From positions 14,195,243-14,259,242 of the forward strand of contig OY754977.1 in NCBI GenBank assembly GCA_963576475.1: 64,000 bases of DNA, in the 5' to 3' direction. This document shows positions 10,540 through 19,439 of the stretch, piece by piece. The notes under the pieces are model-generated. The model had not been told where the DNA came from. It did not search any database and saw only the letters and a list, made by a program, of their open reading frames with translations. The stretch comes from Molanna angustata (Eukaryota; Arthropoda; Insecta; Trichoptera; Molannidae). Position numbers and translations under genes: made by a program. Each line of letters begins with the position of its first letter. The first letter of the stretch is position 1.

Positions 10540-11360
10540 TTGTATTATTATTTATTAACTTTTTGTACGTATAATTAGTAATTGCTTTTTATGACAATAC
10601 CCCCTATTCAGTAACTATTGTAACTAATATAGGACCGTTCTATAATAATTGTAGATTTTAGATTTACGGTCTTATTTCAGCGTTATAAAATATAAACTTG
10701 GACTAGACTTGGACCTATATTGATCAGAACGTTCTTAAAAAGTTACTGAATCAGACTTATTATGAATAATTATGAAAATTATGAAATTTTCATATTTTTC
10801 ATAATTATTCAAAATACGTCTAATTCAGGAACCTTTTAAGAACGTTCCGTCCAATATAGGTACGTTCCTATTCCATTTTATCCAAATTCATATTTTGTAA
10901 CGCTGAAATAAGACCGTAAATCTAAAATCTACAATTTAAGAACGTTCCCATTTTTGTTACAAAAGTTACTGAATAGGGGGTAATATATAAAAATGAGGGT
11001 TGTGGCCAATACCAAACTCTAAACCTTGATAACCAGTCATATTTAAAACTATTTACCATAGTCCAAGCGTGCAGAAAAATTATAATATACTTTATTCACA
11101 CTTGAAGGCGATATATAAAAATGAAAAGGTTGTGGCCAACACTTGAACATTTTACAACGCTTAAATTCGATGAAATTTCAATCAGTCAGATTTTACAGGA
11201 ATTTTGTTTACACAATATACAAAGGTATATGTTGGTTTAATTATTTACAATGCTTATAATCAAATTATAAATCACTTTAAATCTTAGTGAAATTTAGTGT
11301 GACAATTTTATAAAAACGATTGCTTATTCCTTCATATATTTATATTCTTGGCCACAAATA
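10540..11360 (-). repeat. Arr-E block, inverted copy, split by MITE-P
   Basis: The reverse complement of this block matches 21240-21545. Shared words (given in the 21-kb orientation) include GGACTATGGTTAATGGTTTT, TTTAAGCGATGTAAAATGTT, AAGTGATGGCCACAACCC and GAAGGAATAAGCAATCGTTT. TGTGGCC motifs lie near 11003, 11133 and 11351. The palindromic MITE-P sits in its left part. Confidence 0.75.
10600..10980. mobile_element. MITE-P: 381-bp palindromic TIR element with TA duplication
   Basis: The left end CCCCCTATTCAGTAACT and the right end AGTTACTGAATAGGGGG are inverted copies. The two arms stay complementary almost to the centre near 10788 (for example TTTACGGTCTTATTTCAGCG on the left and CGCTGAAATAAGACCGTAAA on the right). 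It is flanked by TA on both sides (10598-10599 and 10981-10982). An empty site is visible in the second Arr-E block (TGACAATATAT as reverse complement at about 21535). A TA target and no coding capacity fit a Tc1/mariner-mobilised foldback MITE, but the superfamily is inferred. Confidence 0.85.
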
Positions 11361-11577
11361 TAAATAAGTAAATAAAATTAAAAGTTTTAAAAATTAATAA
11401 ATATAAATTAAGTTTGTAAATAAATAAATTAATTAATAAAAGATAAACTACCAATTAAATTAATAATTTTTTAAAAATAAACTAATAAAAAAATAAATAT
11501 TTAATAAGTAAATTGAAAAATATTTTTAATGTTGCATATACGAAAGCATTGTATTTTTCCCCGTCAAGAGTCCATGA

Positions 11578-11799
11578 TATTTTTTGACATATTTTTAACA
11601 TCTCAATAGAAACGAAGTTGGAATATTATAGGAAAACCTGCAACTCAAGACACCTACAAGGACCAGCCGAAGGCTGGTTTATGGACCATAAACCAGCCGA
11701 TGACAGGTCGTAAGCCCTGTAGGTGCCTTGAGTTGCAGGTACTCCTATAACATTCCAATTTCTTCTCTATTGAGATGTAACAAATTTGTCAAATAAAAA
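11578..11799. repeat. Fold-G foldback, ~220-bp inverted repeat
   Basis: Arms of about 110 bp run from TTGACATATTTTTAACATCT to CCAGCCGAAGGCTGGTTTAT and back through ATAAACCAGCCGATGACAGG to CTCTATTGAGATGTAACAAA. Complementary blocks include CTGCAACTCAAG/CTTGAGTTGCAG and CTCAATAGA/TCTCTATTGAG. A second perfect hairpin, CCAGCCGAAGGCTGG, lies at 11663-11677. Partial copies occur at 395, 2752, 7547 and 43115. It is non-coding and of unknown superfamily. Confidence 0.8.
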
Positions 11800-12920
11800 C
11801 ATTTCAGCTGGAATGAAAACCAATGTGAAAATAAATCGTTATTCTTATTACCGAGAAGGCATTATTTCATACACGCATTATTAGCAAGTCCATTATACGA
11901 TGCTCTTATATGATTTAGTCATAATGACACAGAATGTCATGGACATGGTATGACATTAGAAGAAATACCATCGAAAGAGGGAAAAGCGTTAAAGTTGACT
12001 TCGTGTACTTTGAGGTTCACCGGGTCGTAATACATTTAGGACAAAAAGGTTAATTATATTATTTGTCAACATGGTAGCTTTGCTGATTCAATTCAGGTAC
12101 CATCTTTAGTATTTATGTTGTATTTTTTTTACCAAATTCGCAAATTGAAAGGAAGAAAACTAATGACATTTGATCTCTTAAAAAACGATATTAATTTATT
12201 TATTTATTTTGATTAGGAAACAAAACAGGAGTACAGGAAGAAAAGTACATGATAAATATAAAAGAAGTATACAACAATATGTACACCCAATAACATTGTT
12301 TCACATAAATAATAGAATAGTAAGTATAATAACTTGAAGGTTTTTTCGTTGACACAGTGGAAGTTCATAATTATAAATTGTAAAAAAAAAACTTATAAAT
12401 AGAAACACAGTTAGATTCCACATTGAGTATTTTTATTTGCCTAAGCGCTTTCGCCAGTCACAGCTGGCATCCTCAGAGGCACACTATATACTGACTTGAA
12501 AATTATAAATGTAATGGTCAAATAGTTGGTCAAATAATATACTTCTACATTCAAGGGTTTTCAAGACTATGATAATTGATAGATATACCTACTGTAGTTA
12601 TCGAAGCGCAAATTGAGTGTGAAATTTAAACATTTTAAAAACTTTACACAGTACGGTTCATATACTTATTATTGTATTATATTCTACTAATTAGTATGAA
12701 CTATATATTTTTGTTGGTTTTTTACTTTAATCATACAATATAATTTAATTTATATTTTCATGATAAATATTTAACTTGTCAATAGAGACGTATTCGTCTC
12801 TAATGATACGTTAAATATCATTGACTCCCGTCAGGGACAACTATACAACTATAAAATATTCTATTGAATTATAATTATAAAAAAAACAATCGTTCAAAGT
12901 ATTCAATGTCGAAAATAATT
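11800..12920. other. Spacer; possible retroelement scraps only
   Basis: A TTTATTTATTTATTTT run at 12190-12206 could be a minus-strand retroelement tail. GCGCTTTCGCCAGTCACAGC near 12447 is a small GC-richer patch. Neither can be assigned. Confidence 0.4.
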
Positions 12921-12924
12921 TCTA

Positions 12925-13046
12925 TAATTTTTTTTTATTATTATTTATTATACAATACATACATTTACAAATATTTGGTTACATATATCAACTTATTAAT
13001 ATTTCCTTTCCTAATTTAAGCTAGAAGCTTGTGTTTAGGATAATAA
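12925..13046 (-). mobile_element. Retroelement 3' end with conserved hairpin
   Basis: After a T-rich tail (minus-strand poly-A-like), the sequence CCTAATTTAAGCTAGAAGC then TTGTGTTTAGG forms the same kind of hairpin as CCTCCCTCTTAAAGCTATAG then CTTGTGTAGAGGGAGG at 45.1 kb. That hairpin sits in the 3' end of a Jockey/CR1-type element, so this is probably a solitary 3' end of a related element. It abuts Jk-K on the right. Confidence 0.5.
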
Positions 13047-13048
13047 AT

Positions 13049-13225
13049 ACATAAGAGAGCATTCTTTATAACGAATAATGCCACATATACATACATATGA
13101 TGTAACGAATTTAGGGATTGTATGGCGTTGGCGGACTAACGTGATTTTTTTTGAAGTTTTTTCATGCCTTGATTGTTTTAAATTGTCTTAATTTTTGATT
13201 TTTGTTTTTTTTTTTGTTCAATGTT
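13049..13225 (+). mobile_element. Jk-K element, left piece (ORF end and 3' UTR start)
   Basis: GAGAGCATTCTTTATAACGA and GGATTGTATGGCGTTGGCGG are the plus-strand equivalents of the end of the Jk-K reverse transcriptase ORF at 15530-15600. The T-rich 3' UTR follows. The element is interrupted at about 13225 by a minus-strand retroelement and resumes near 14300. Confidence 0.65.
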
Positions 13226-14290
13226 TTTTTATTTTTTTTATTTTTATTTTATTTTGTCAAGGACAGCACACAGTACATGCATACAATTATTGAAATTAAA
13301 TAAATAAAAATACAAAAATAACATGTACCTCTTACGTACTATACCTTATATCAAAATAATACAACAAAAAAGTGTGAATTAGTGGGGTGCGCGCATGACA
13401 GAAGAGTAATACATGTGTGAGTGAAAGAGATATCTAGAAAGAGTGTGAGTGTGTGGGTGTGTATGTGTGTGTGTGTGAGAGAGGGTGTGCATGTGTGTGT
13501 AGACGAACATATATTGACAGATTCATGATTTGGGAAGAAAAACAAAATATATTGCTGAGGGTGGTTGGGAAAAATAAAATTAATCAGTACCTAATTGTTA
13601 TAATGTCACGATGTTAGATATAAGTTTATTTTTGAATGTTATATGTGAATCGAAAAATATGTCTAAATCGGCATTTTTTTCGTAAGAGTTAAATAAGTTT
13701 ATCATTCTGTTAATCGGAGCGTTTTTGGAAGCATTTGTTTTAGAGATATTGGAGAAGAAAAGTGACGTATGTCTTGTCCGGCGAGTAGATGTATTAAATT
13801 TGATATTGGTAAGAATTTCATGACATTCTATGTTTCCATTTAGTATACTATGAAGGAACATAAGGTCTGAAATTGTGCGTCGCGTGGTCAAAGAAGTTAG
13901 TATAGTAGGTTGGTTAGTATTGTTACAACGGTAGTTTGAATATTTAATGAATTTATTCTGAATTTGATCCAACGAGTGAATGTAAACCTTGTACTGGGGA
14001 TTCCATATAGTTGATGCGTACTCAAGTTGACCTCTGACAAGAGAGCAATATAATTGTTTTAAATGTATTGGGATTTTTAAAGTATTTGCTGATTCTAAAT
14101 ATAAAGCCTAACATTTTATAAGATTTGTTTACTATAATTTCAATATGTTTGTCGAAGAGACGTTTTGAATCAAGGTGTACGCCAAGATCTTTGCAGTCTG
14201 TTTTCGTCGGTAAAACTACATTGTTCAGTTTATAATTGTATTTTACAACTTTTGTCTTCCTAGTGAAGGATATAGAAGGAATGTTCTAAT
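13226..14290 (-). mobile_element. Jockey/CR1-type element, 3' portion, inserted in Jk-K
   Basis: Minus-strand coding blocks in order are KTKVVKYNYKLNNVVLPTK, DCKDLGVHLDSKRLFDKHIE and YKMLGFI. The block YTNLV-like...ESPVQGLHSL (degenerate) follows, then a 124-codon frame beginning MDQIQNKFIKYSNYRC and containing TRRTISDLMFLHSILNG, stopping at 13598. These are the thumb and C-terminal blocks of Jockey/CR1-group reverse transcriptases; the catalytic core is missing. A roughly 340-bp 3' UTR with a GT-rich microsatellite leads to an (AAAAT)n-like tail at about 13222-13258. Confidence 0.75.
13430..13502. repeat. GT/GAGT microsatellite
   Basis: An imperfect run of GAGTGTG and GTGTGTGTGT words, within the 3' UTR of the minus-strand retroelement. 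Confidence 0.8.
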
Positions 14291-14467
14291 TTTACCCTTT
14301 GAATCGGCATTGTTGTTTTTTTTTAAGTTTTTTTATTTATATTATTATTTTTTTGTTTAATCTGTTCTTTTGTTTTGTGAGGATATAAATGTTCTTTTTG
14401 CTAGGGCATATTCATTGGTTAAAGGGAAAAGATTTTATTGATGGGTTTATTTATGCTCTATTATGTT

Positions 14468-14600
14468 TTATTTCTAATCTTGTAATTTACTATTTCTAAT
14501 TTGTAATGCATTTTTTGTGTGTGTTATTTATATTGTTATTTCTAATTTCGTAATTTGTTATCTCTAATTTGTAATGCTATTTTTATGTGTGTTATGTTAG
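14468..14600. repeat. Two tandem ~65-bp units in the Jk-K 3' UTR
   Basis: TATTTCTAATTTGTAATGCA then TTTTTTGTGTGTGTTAT is repeated as TATCTCTAATTTGTAATGCT then ATTTTTATGTGTGTTAT. Each is preceded by TTTCTAATxTxGTAATTT. Confidence 0.65.
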
Positions 14601-14717
14601 TTGACATTCATTGTCAAAAGTATTATTATTTCAAAAATTTTTAGCCCCGGAATAGGTTTTTTTACCTAGTGGTGCATTGCAGTTTCGAATATTATTTGTC
14701 AATTATATATATGTAAG

Positions 14718-15008
14718 CTGTGATAGCCCAGCGGTAATATCGTCGCCTCACATGCTTGAGGTCGACGGTTCGAATCCGGGCGGGGCACGCACCTCTGGAT
14801 TTTTAAAAAAAATCTATGTGCGGATTTATATCACTAGCTATGTGTAGCCATGATCCAATTTGTCTGGTTCCCCTTCCTAAGGGTTAAGAAGGTCAGATGG
14901 CAGTCGCTTCAATGTAATAACCAGACTCGCCAATTCCAGGCTCATGGTCAAAGCGTACCCCGATAGAAACGGGACAAAAGCGCTAAGGGGGAAAGAAAAA
15001 AAAAAGAA
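14718..15008 (+). mobile_element. SINE-S with 17-bp target-site duplication
   Basis: The tRNA-like head carries an A box (TAGCCCAGCGG) and a B box (GGTTCGAATCC). The body contains GATCCAATTTGTCTGGTTCC, GGTCAGATGGCAGTCGCTTC and CGATAGAAACGGGACAAAAG, and the end is A-rich. It is flanked by AATTATATATATGTAAG at 14701-14717 and 15009-15025. The GTCAGATGGCAGTCGCTTC block resembles the body of HaSE-type lepidopteran SINEs, recalled rather than checked. It was inserted into the Jk-K 3' end. The second full copy is at 40536. Confidence 0.9.
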
Positions 15009-15154
15009 AATTATATATATGTAAGTATAAATAAATGTATAAATAAATTAATACGTGTAGAAACTGTTTTTAAAAAGTTGACAATACGACTTTACAATAG
15101 CATTTTTATGGAGAATATTTCTAAAGATTAAATAGGTTATTTAAACAAAATATG

Positions 15155-15820
15155 ATTATTCATTTATTCATACAAACATAATTGACAAATAATATTCTTA
15201 ACTGCAATGCCCCACTAGGCAAAAAACCTGTGCCGGAGCCAAAGCATTTTGAAACAATGAGACTTTTAACAGTGAATGCCAACTAACAAAACATACACAA
15301 AAATTAGTATTCAAATATAAATAGCATACAAAAACAAAATGAGAAATAATATTAAAAAAAAGTGCATTATAAATTAGAGAAAAAAACATCAATCAACGAA
15401 TGCATATTCATAATTAAAACAGAACATATTAAGCAAAAAAAAAAACAAAAAAATTAATTTAAAGACAGTTTAGAACTATAAGGGTATGAAAAAAAGAAAA
15501 CCACAAAGGAAAACACGTCAGTCCGCCAACGCCACACAATCCATGAGTTGTTTACATCATATATGTGGCAAATATTCGTTATGAAGAATGCTCTCCGTCT
15601 TTTCCCGACCAATATAGTAGAGCCAAATTTGCACATGATTCTTAAAAAGTGTTTTCCTATTGATTGTCTTGACAAAGGGATCCAGGATGTTGAAGACTTT
15701 AGGTGCTATATAGGTATAGCTTCTTTGCGCAAATTTTGTTTTATAAATGGGAATATTGTAATTGCACGAAAAGCTGCCCGCGTTTGTATATGTACTGTAG
15801 GTACAGAGGACAAAGAGTTT
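15155..15820 (-). mobile_element. Jk-K element, opposite strand copy with reverse transcriptase C-terminus
   Basis: The minus strand from about 15800 to 15560 reads NYNIPIYKTKFAQRSYTYIA, then PKVFNILDPFVKTINR, then KTLFKNHVQIWL. This is the typical C-terminal KxGxRSFxxxAPKxxNxLP...FKxxxxxWL block of Jockey/CR1-type ORF2. A T-rich 3' UTR (about 15530-15250) and the Jk-K end block CTAGTGGGGCATTGCAG follow. It is 5'-truncated near 15820 and lies tail-to-tail with the plus-strand Jk-K copy. The plus-strand open frame at 15548-15832 is its shadow. Confidence 0.8.
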
Positions 15821-15829
15821 GACATAATG

Positions 15830-16560
15830 TAATGTGCCATACGTACGAAAACGTCTTAACGAAACTCATAATATGCACAGAAATGAGCTCTAACTTCTCG
15901 AAATCATAACATAACATTAAATTATAATTGGAGAGTTTGACTCATGGTTCAAGTCTCTTGAAATGAATTCGGAAATGTTTCATAAACTAAGAAAAAAAAC
16001 GAATTGGCGAAAAATATATTTGTAAGGTGTCGCGTAGCCTAACAACATTATACACCCAAACAAAATATACTATTGCGGGTATGTTTGTTTAATGTTTATA
16101 TCTCAATGTGTATTAAAACTTTACTGCAGCAGAAATTCAAGAGCTGTATTAAATTTTATGAAGGTAGGTACATACAAACTCCAACGCGATACTACTTTCC
16201 CGACATTTTTTCTTCTGTTTTTAAAACCCCAGAGCAGATATGCAACAGCCATAATCCTTATTCACGACTCCGAGGTTCAGCACACGGGGGTTAGTTGAAA
16301 ATAACTGGTGTGGAAAGATTCCTTTGGCCTAGAGTGTCACAATAAACTACTATTTAAAATTTTACAAGACTCCGTAAGCCTTAAAATAGTATTATACGAT
16401 AAAACAGTGTAATGAACGGCTTCTGTAGCCCATATGAACAGATTTCTTAAGCACCTCCGGATTTAAGATATTTTTGAAATGTTTGATTGTTTTATACAAT
16501 TATTTGTAAACACAAAAACTCTTCGTTGTTAAGGTATATCACTAGGATGGCATTATACAA
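15830..16560. other. Spacer, nothing recognised
   Basis: No repeat family or coding motif was identified. The short plus-strand frames around 16073-16298 have no recognisable similarity. Confidence 0.45.
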
Positions 16561-16566
16561 CATTCA

Positions 16567-17086
16567 TTTTTACTCCTCACTAACCCAAGGGGACATATGT
16601 AGTGGGGAGTTATGATTTCGCAATTTTTAAGGGTTTTTTTTATTGCAGATTATCAACTATGCTATGTGCTATGTACGGCGTGTTCCTTTTACTTTATCGA
16701 TTATAGACTAAAGTACTCATTCGATTCTTTTCAAATCTTGCAAATATGTACCTATATCTAATACTCGCTTAGATCCAATTAGATTTTGAAGGACATCTGA
16801 ATAGTCCTTCTCAATTTTTTAACTGTCAAATATTTCAAATAGATCCCAAGCTCAGGAAATTTATAATTTGAAATTTTTATTTTCAAATTAATAAAGGGGC
16901 ACATCACTTTTAGAAAATGGCATTGAAGAGTTATCAAGTTTTCATAATAAAATATTTAAATAAAAAACAATTTATCAAACTCATTTCATGAAAATGCTGA
17001 ATAATTTCAATACAAAATTTGAATAATTTATAAAATGACTTGTTAGCGAGGAGTTTAGCGTTGGCCACAACCCACTCGTTTTTTTT
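16567..17086 (-). mobile_element. TIR-D element, copy 1 (inverted orientation)
   Basis: It begins TTTACTCCTCACTAACC and ends GTTAGCGAGGAGTTTAGCG followed by TTGGCCACAACCCACTCGTT. The short inverted repeat is ACTCCTCACTAAC. Internal words TCAAATATTTCAAATAGATC, AGGGGCACATCACTTT and CATTTCATGAAAATGCTGAA match copies 2 and 3. It has no coding capacity. Together the copies define a ~520-600-bp non-autonomous repeat. Confidence 0.75.
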
Positions 17087-17094
17087 TAAATGTT

Positions 17095-17708
17095 GATGAT
17101 TCCTGAATGCACTTTTGAAAAATGTATATCTTCTTCAGTAATGAACATAGGCTTCCCTCTGAGAACTCCACCACTCCCTTTTTTGGACAGACCACATCCA
17201 TCCGCCTCCAGCCGATCATCTAAGATCACCAGACCACGTTGTTTGAAGCCTTACAATTATTATTCTTTTGTCTGCTCTAGATCGCCATTCTAACTTTTTG
17301 TTAGTCCATCTGAAGTCTGTGAATTGGACGACATGTCCTGCCCAGCTCCACTTCTGCTTGGCAACCTTTTGGACAACGTCAGTTATTTTGGTTTTCTCTC
17401 TTTTCCAAAGGTTAGTTTTTCTATCACTCAACGAAATACCCAGCATTCTCCTTTCCATGGCTATTTATGTTACTGCTAAATTATGTAACATATTGTTTGT
17501 GGAGTTTCACAAGCATACGTCAGAATTGGGAGAACGCAAGCGTCAAAGATTTTAAAGACTATTGGCGTGCTTCGGAGACTTGAGGATGTAAGAGTATTTA
17601 CCAAAGGTGGCCCATGTTAGACCTCTCCTTCTTTTCTTTCTGCCTCTTGATTTTCTTTGCCGAGTTTATAGTGTGTCCAAAATAAACATAACCATCAATC
17701 TTTTCAAT
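17095..17708 (-). mobile_element. RTE-4 relic (reverse transcriptase C-terminus)
   Basis: The minus strand encodes MERRMLGISLSDRKTNLWKR, then VVQKVAKQKWSWAGHVVQF and a degenerate end containing EAYVHY. It shares RRMLGISLxDRKTNLW and KWSWxGHVxxxTDxRWTNK with the plus-strand copy at 62.2-62.8 kb. This is the MLGxSLRDRxxN...WxWAGHxAR...EAYV(Q/H) tail of RTE-type elements. It is 5'-truncated near 17708, exactly where an opposite-strand RTE-6 relic starts. Confidence 0.75.
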
Positions 17709-18208
17709 GACTAATCAACCTTACAAAATGCGCGTCGACAGCTCTGCATTGCCTTATGGCAAATTAAAATCATCAGTGTACAATTGCTACAAACGGTCTA
17801 TAGAAACTATAATTCTTTCTAAACTAAGTGCTGAGAAACTGCGATTCACTCAAAGAACTACGGACAGAAGCATGCTGGATCTGTCACTAAGAGATAAAAT
17901 AAGAAATTATACGGTGAGAGAAAGATAAAAAGTAACTGATATAATCTACCGTGTGGCGGCTATGAAATGGAAAATGGCGGTACATGTAGCCAGACGCTCG
18001 GATGATAAGTAGACAAAGAGTATGGTGACTTGAAAACCTCGTACGACAAAAAGAGGTGTGGGGCGACCGCAGCTGAGATGGAGGGATAATAAACAACGCT
18101 AAACTGGCACGTCCTGGATGCAAACTGCACAGAAAAGGATGACGTTGAGACAAATGAAGGAGGCCTTTGTTCAGAAGTGGACCGAAATAGGCTTAAGAAG
18201 AAGAATAT
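17707..18208 (+). mobile_element. RTE-6 relic (reverse transcriptase C-terminus)
   Basis: The plus-strand frame contains KLRFTQRTTDRSMLDLSLRD, then KIRNYTVRER and, after stops, DIIYRVAAMKWKMAVHVARR, GVGRPQLRWRDN, TSWMQTAQKRMTLRQMKEAF and VQKWTEIGLRRR. It matches the RAMERAMLGVSLRDRIRN...WQWAGHIARR...GRPxTRWxDD...AxVQxWTxIG tail of insect RTE-type elements. Several nonsense codons are present. The end is GGCTTAAGAAGAAGAA. A more decayed relative lies at 34.8-35.3 kb on the minus strand. Confidence 0.75.
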
Positions 18209-18334
18209 GTTACCTGTTGTAGTATCCTTTTAGAGAAAAAAATTAGGCTTCGTACTAAAGACGTAAGTCTGGCAGTCTTGATCTATAAACTAGAAAAATA
18301 TTCATTAATATTGTGACACAAAGTTATAGTAATA

Positions 18335-18512
18335 AACATCGCCGTGGTGTGACTGTGGCGCAGAGCTCCGAACGATCCGCCACATTGTTGATGAGTGCCC
18401 GCTGCACAGGTATCCTCGAGTGCTGGGAGACATCCACGGGGCAAAGCAATGAAAGCAAGAGGCGTTGGAATGGCTGCGGGTTTTGAAACTAGCGTCTGGC
18501 TCTAGAAAAAAA
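18335..18512 (+). mobile_element. Non-LTR reverse transcriptase C-terminal zinc-knuckle relic
   Basis: The plus strand reads WCDCGAELRTIRHIVDECPL then HRYPRVLGDIHGAKQ, a stop, then KQEALEWLRVLKL. The C-x-C...H-x4-C arrangement followed by LxWLxxL is typical of the C-terminus of several insect non-LTR reverse transcriptases. MITE-F interrupts the sequence immediately downstream. Confidence 0.65.
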
Positions 18513-18515
18513 TAG

Positions 18516-18799
18516 GGACGGAAATACGCATGCGCACTAAAATGACCGATAGTGTAAAATTATACGGGATGCAATAAAATACGACAATGAAATAATAATA
18601 CTTATATAAATCCCATTCCCCTCAAGTTTTTGGTTAGGTTCAGTTAGTCTTTAATAATTAAAGCGACTCACGTGAGCGAGTTGCTTTATAAATTAAATGG
18701 GAATTGGTCGCAGGAAAAATTCTATCAACATCTTTGCCATTTGAGGTTAAATATTTGAAGTAAAATATTTGTGCGCATGCGTATTTCTGACTTCCGTCC
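18516..18799. mobile_element. MITE-F: ~284-bp TIR element
   Basis: The left end carries GGACGG then AAATACGCATGCGCAC (18516-18537). The right end carries GTGCGCATGCGTATTT (18771-18786), seven extra bases, then CCGTCC (18794-18799). Inside lie TCAGTTAGTCTTTAATAATT and ATCAACATCTTTGCCATTTG, which recur at 29.84-29.95 kb. A perfect CTCACGTGAG palindrome is also inside. No clear target-site duplication was found, so the superfamily is unassigned. Confidence 0.7.
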
Positions 18800-18819
18800 T
18801 TTGACCTGTGATGAGATCG

Positions 18820-19430
18820 CGATACCACTTCCACGCCGGTGATGCTCTAGAACTCATTGGTCCTTTTCACCCCCGGACGCGGCCGCAACGTCGGACAACA
18901 CAAATATCCTATATCCATCGGATTTAACCACTGCCCCCGAGAATCCAACCTCAAACGGCGGGGCAACCGCTCAAGATCGGCAGCCGGGGCAAGCCCCTAG
19001 CACAACCGATCGAACGGAAGGGCACTGCCCCCGCATCCCTCGGTCCTCGTGTTGGCATCCGAAAGCTTGGCGGGCTAACACCGGGGGCATCCGACGCAAT
19101 CATCACCTCTCAGATTTGACGTCACAATTGTCAACACAGGATGTCTGACCCGACGTCTGCGCCGGCGGTGTGCCCGGACCAAACAACATTCGCCACAGTT
19201 GACGAGTCACTGCCGAGCGAGACTAGAGGCGTTCGTCCTGCTCTTCTCTAAGTACAGAATTGACGAGGGCACAACAGCGTCGGCCGCCCACCCCCGCCTT
19301 TACTGCCTAGGCCCTTAGAGCCGCAACCTAGGCCGTCTGACGGCAGACGCTTGTGGGTTTAAATTTATGGCTCTAACGAGCTCCATAAACACCGCCTTTT
19401 CTAGGCGGAGAAGAGCCTAGCCATTCGAAA
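18820..19430. other. GC-rich island, unassigned
   Basis: By eye this 600-bp stretch is far richer in G+C than its surroundings (for example CCCCCGGACGCGGCCGCAAC and GACGTCTGCGCCGGCGGTGT). Two frames are open for about 35 codons each on the plus strand: MSDPTSAPAVCPDQTTFATV onwards, and RLEAFVLLFSKYRIDEG onwards. Neither is recognised. The right end has the hairpin-prone CCGCCTTTTCTAGGCGG and finishes with AGTAAGTAAGTAA. It may be the downstream part of the reverse transcriptase element split by MITE-F, or the 5' region of another retroelement. Confidence 0.4.
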
Positions 19431-19439
19431 AGTAAGTAA

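Larger units (their letters stand above)
14300..15050 (+). mobile_element. Jk-K element, right piece (3' UTR and tail)
   Basis: The T-rich 3' UTR continues to AGCCCCGGAATAGG, TTACCTAGTGGTGCATTGCA and a (AAAT)n-like tail. The same end appears in reverse at 15185-15250 (TGCAATGCCCCACTAGGC) and at 61820-61870. Two ~65-bp tandem copies (TTTCTAAT...TTTGTAATGC...TGTGTGTTAT) lie at 14468-14600. A SINE-S is inserted at 14718-15008. Confidence 0.7.

Noticed and set aside
12440..12485. GCGCTTTCGCCAGTCACAGC patch as a Penelope-type element end
   Set aside because: The resemblance is from memory only, a single copy exists in the window and no protein motif lies nearby.
15548..15832. Plus-strand 94-codon frame
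   Set aside because: The opposite strand encodes the KxKFAQRSYTYIAPK block of Jk-K, so the plus frame is a shadow.
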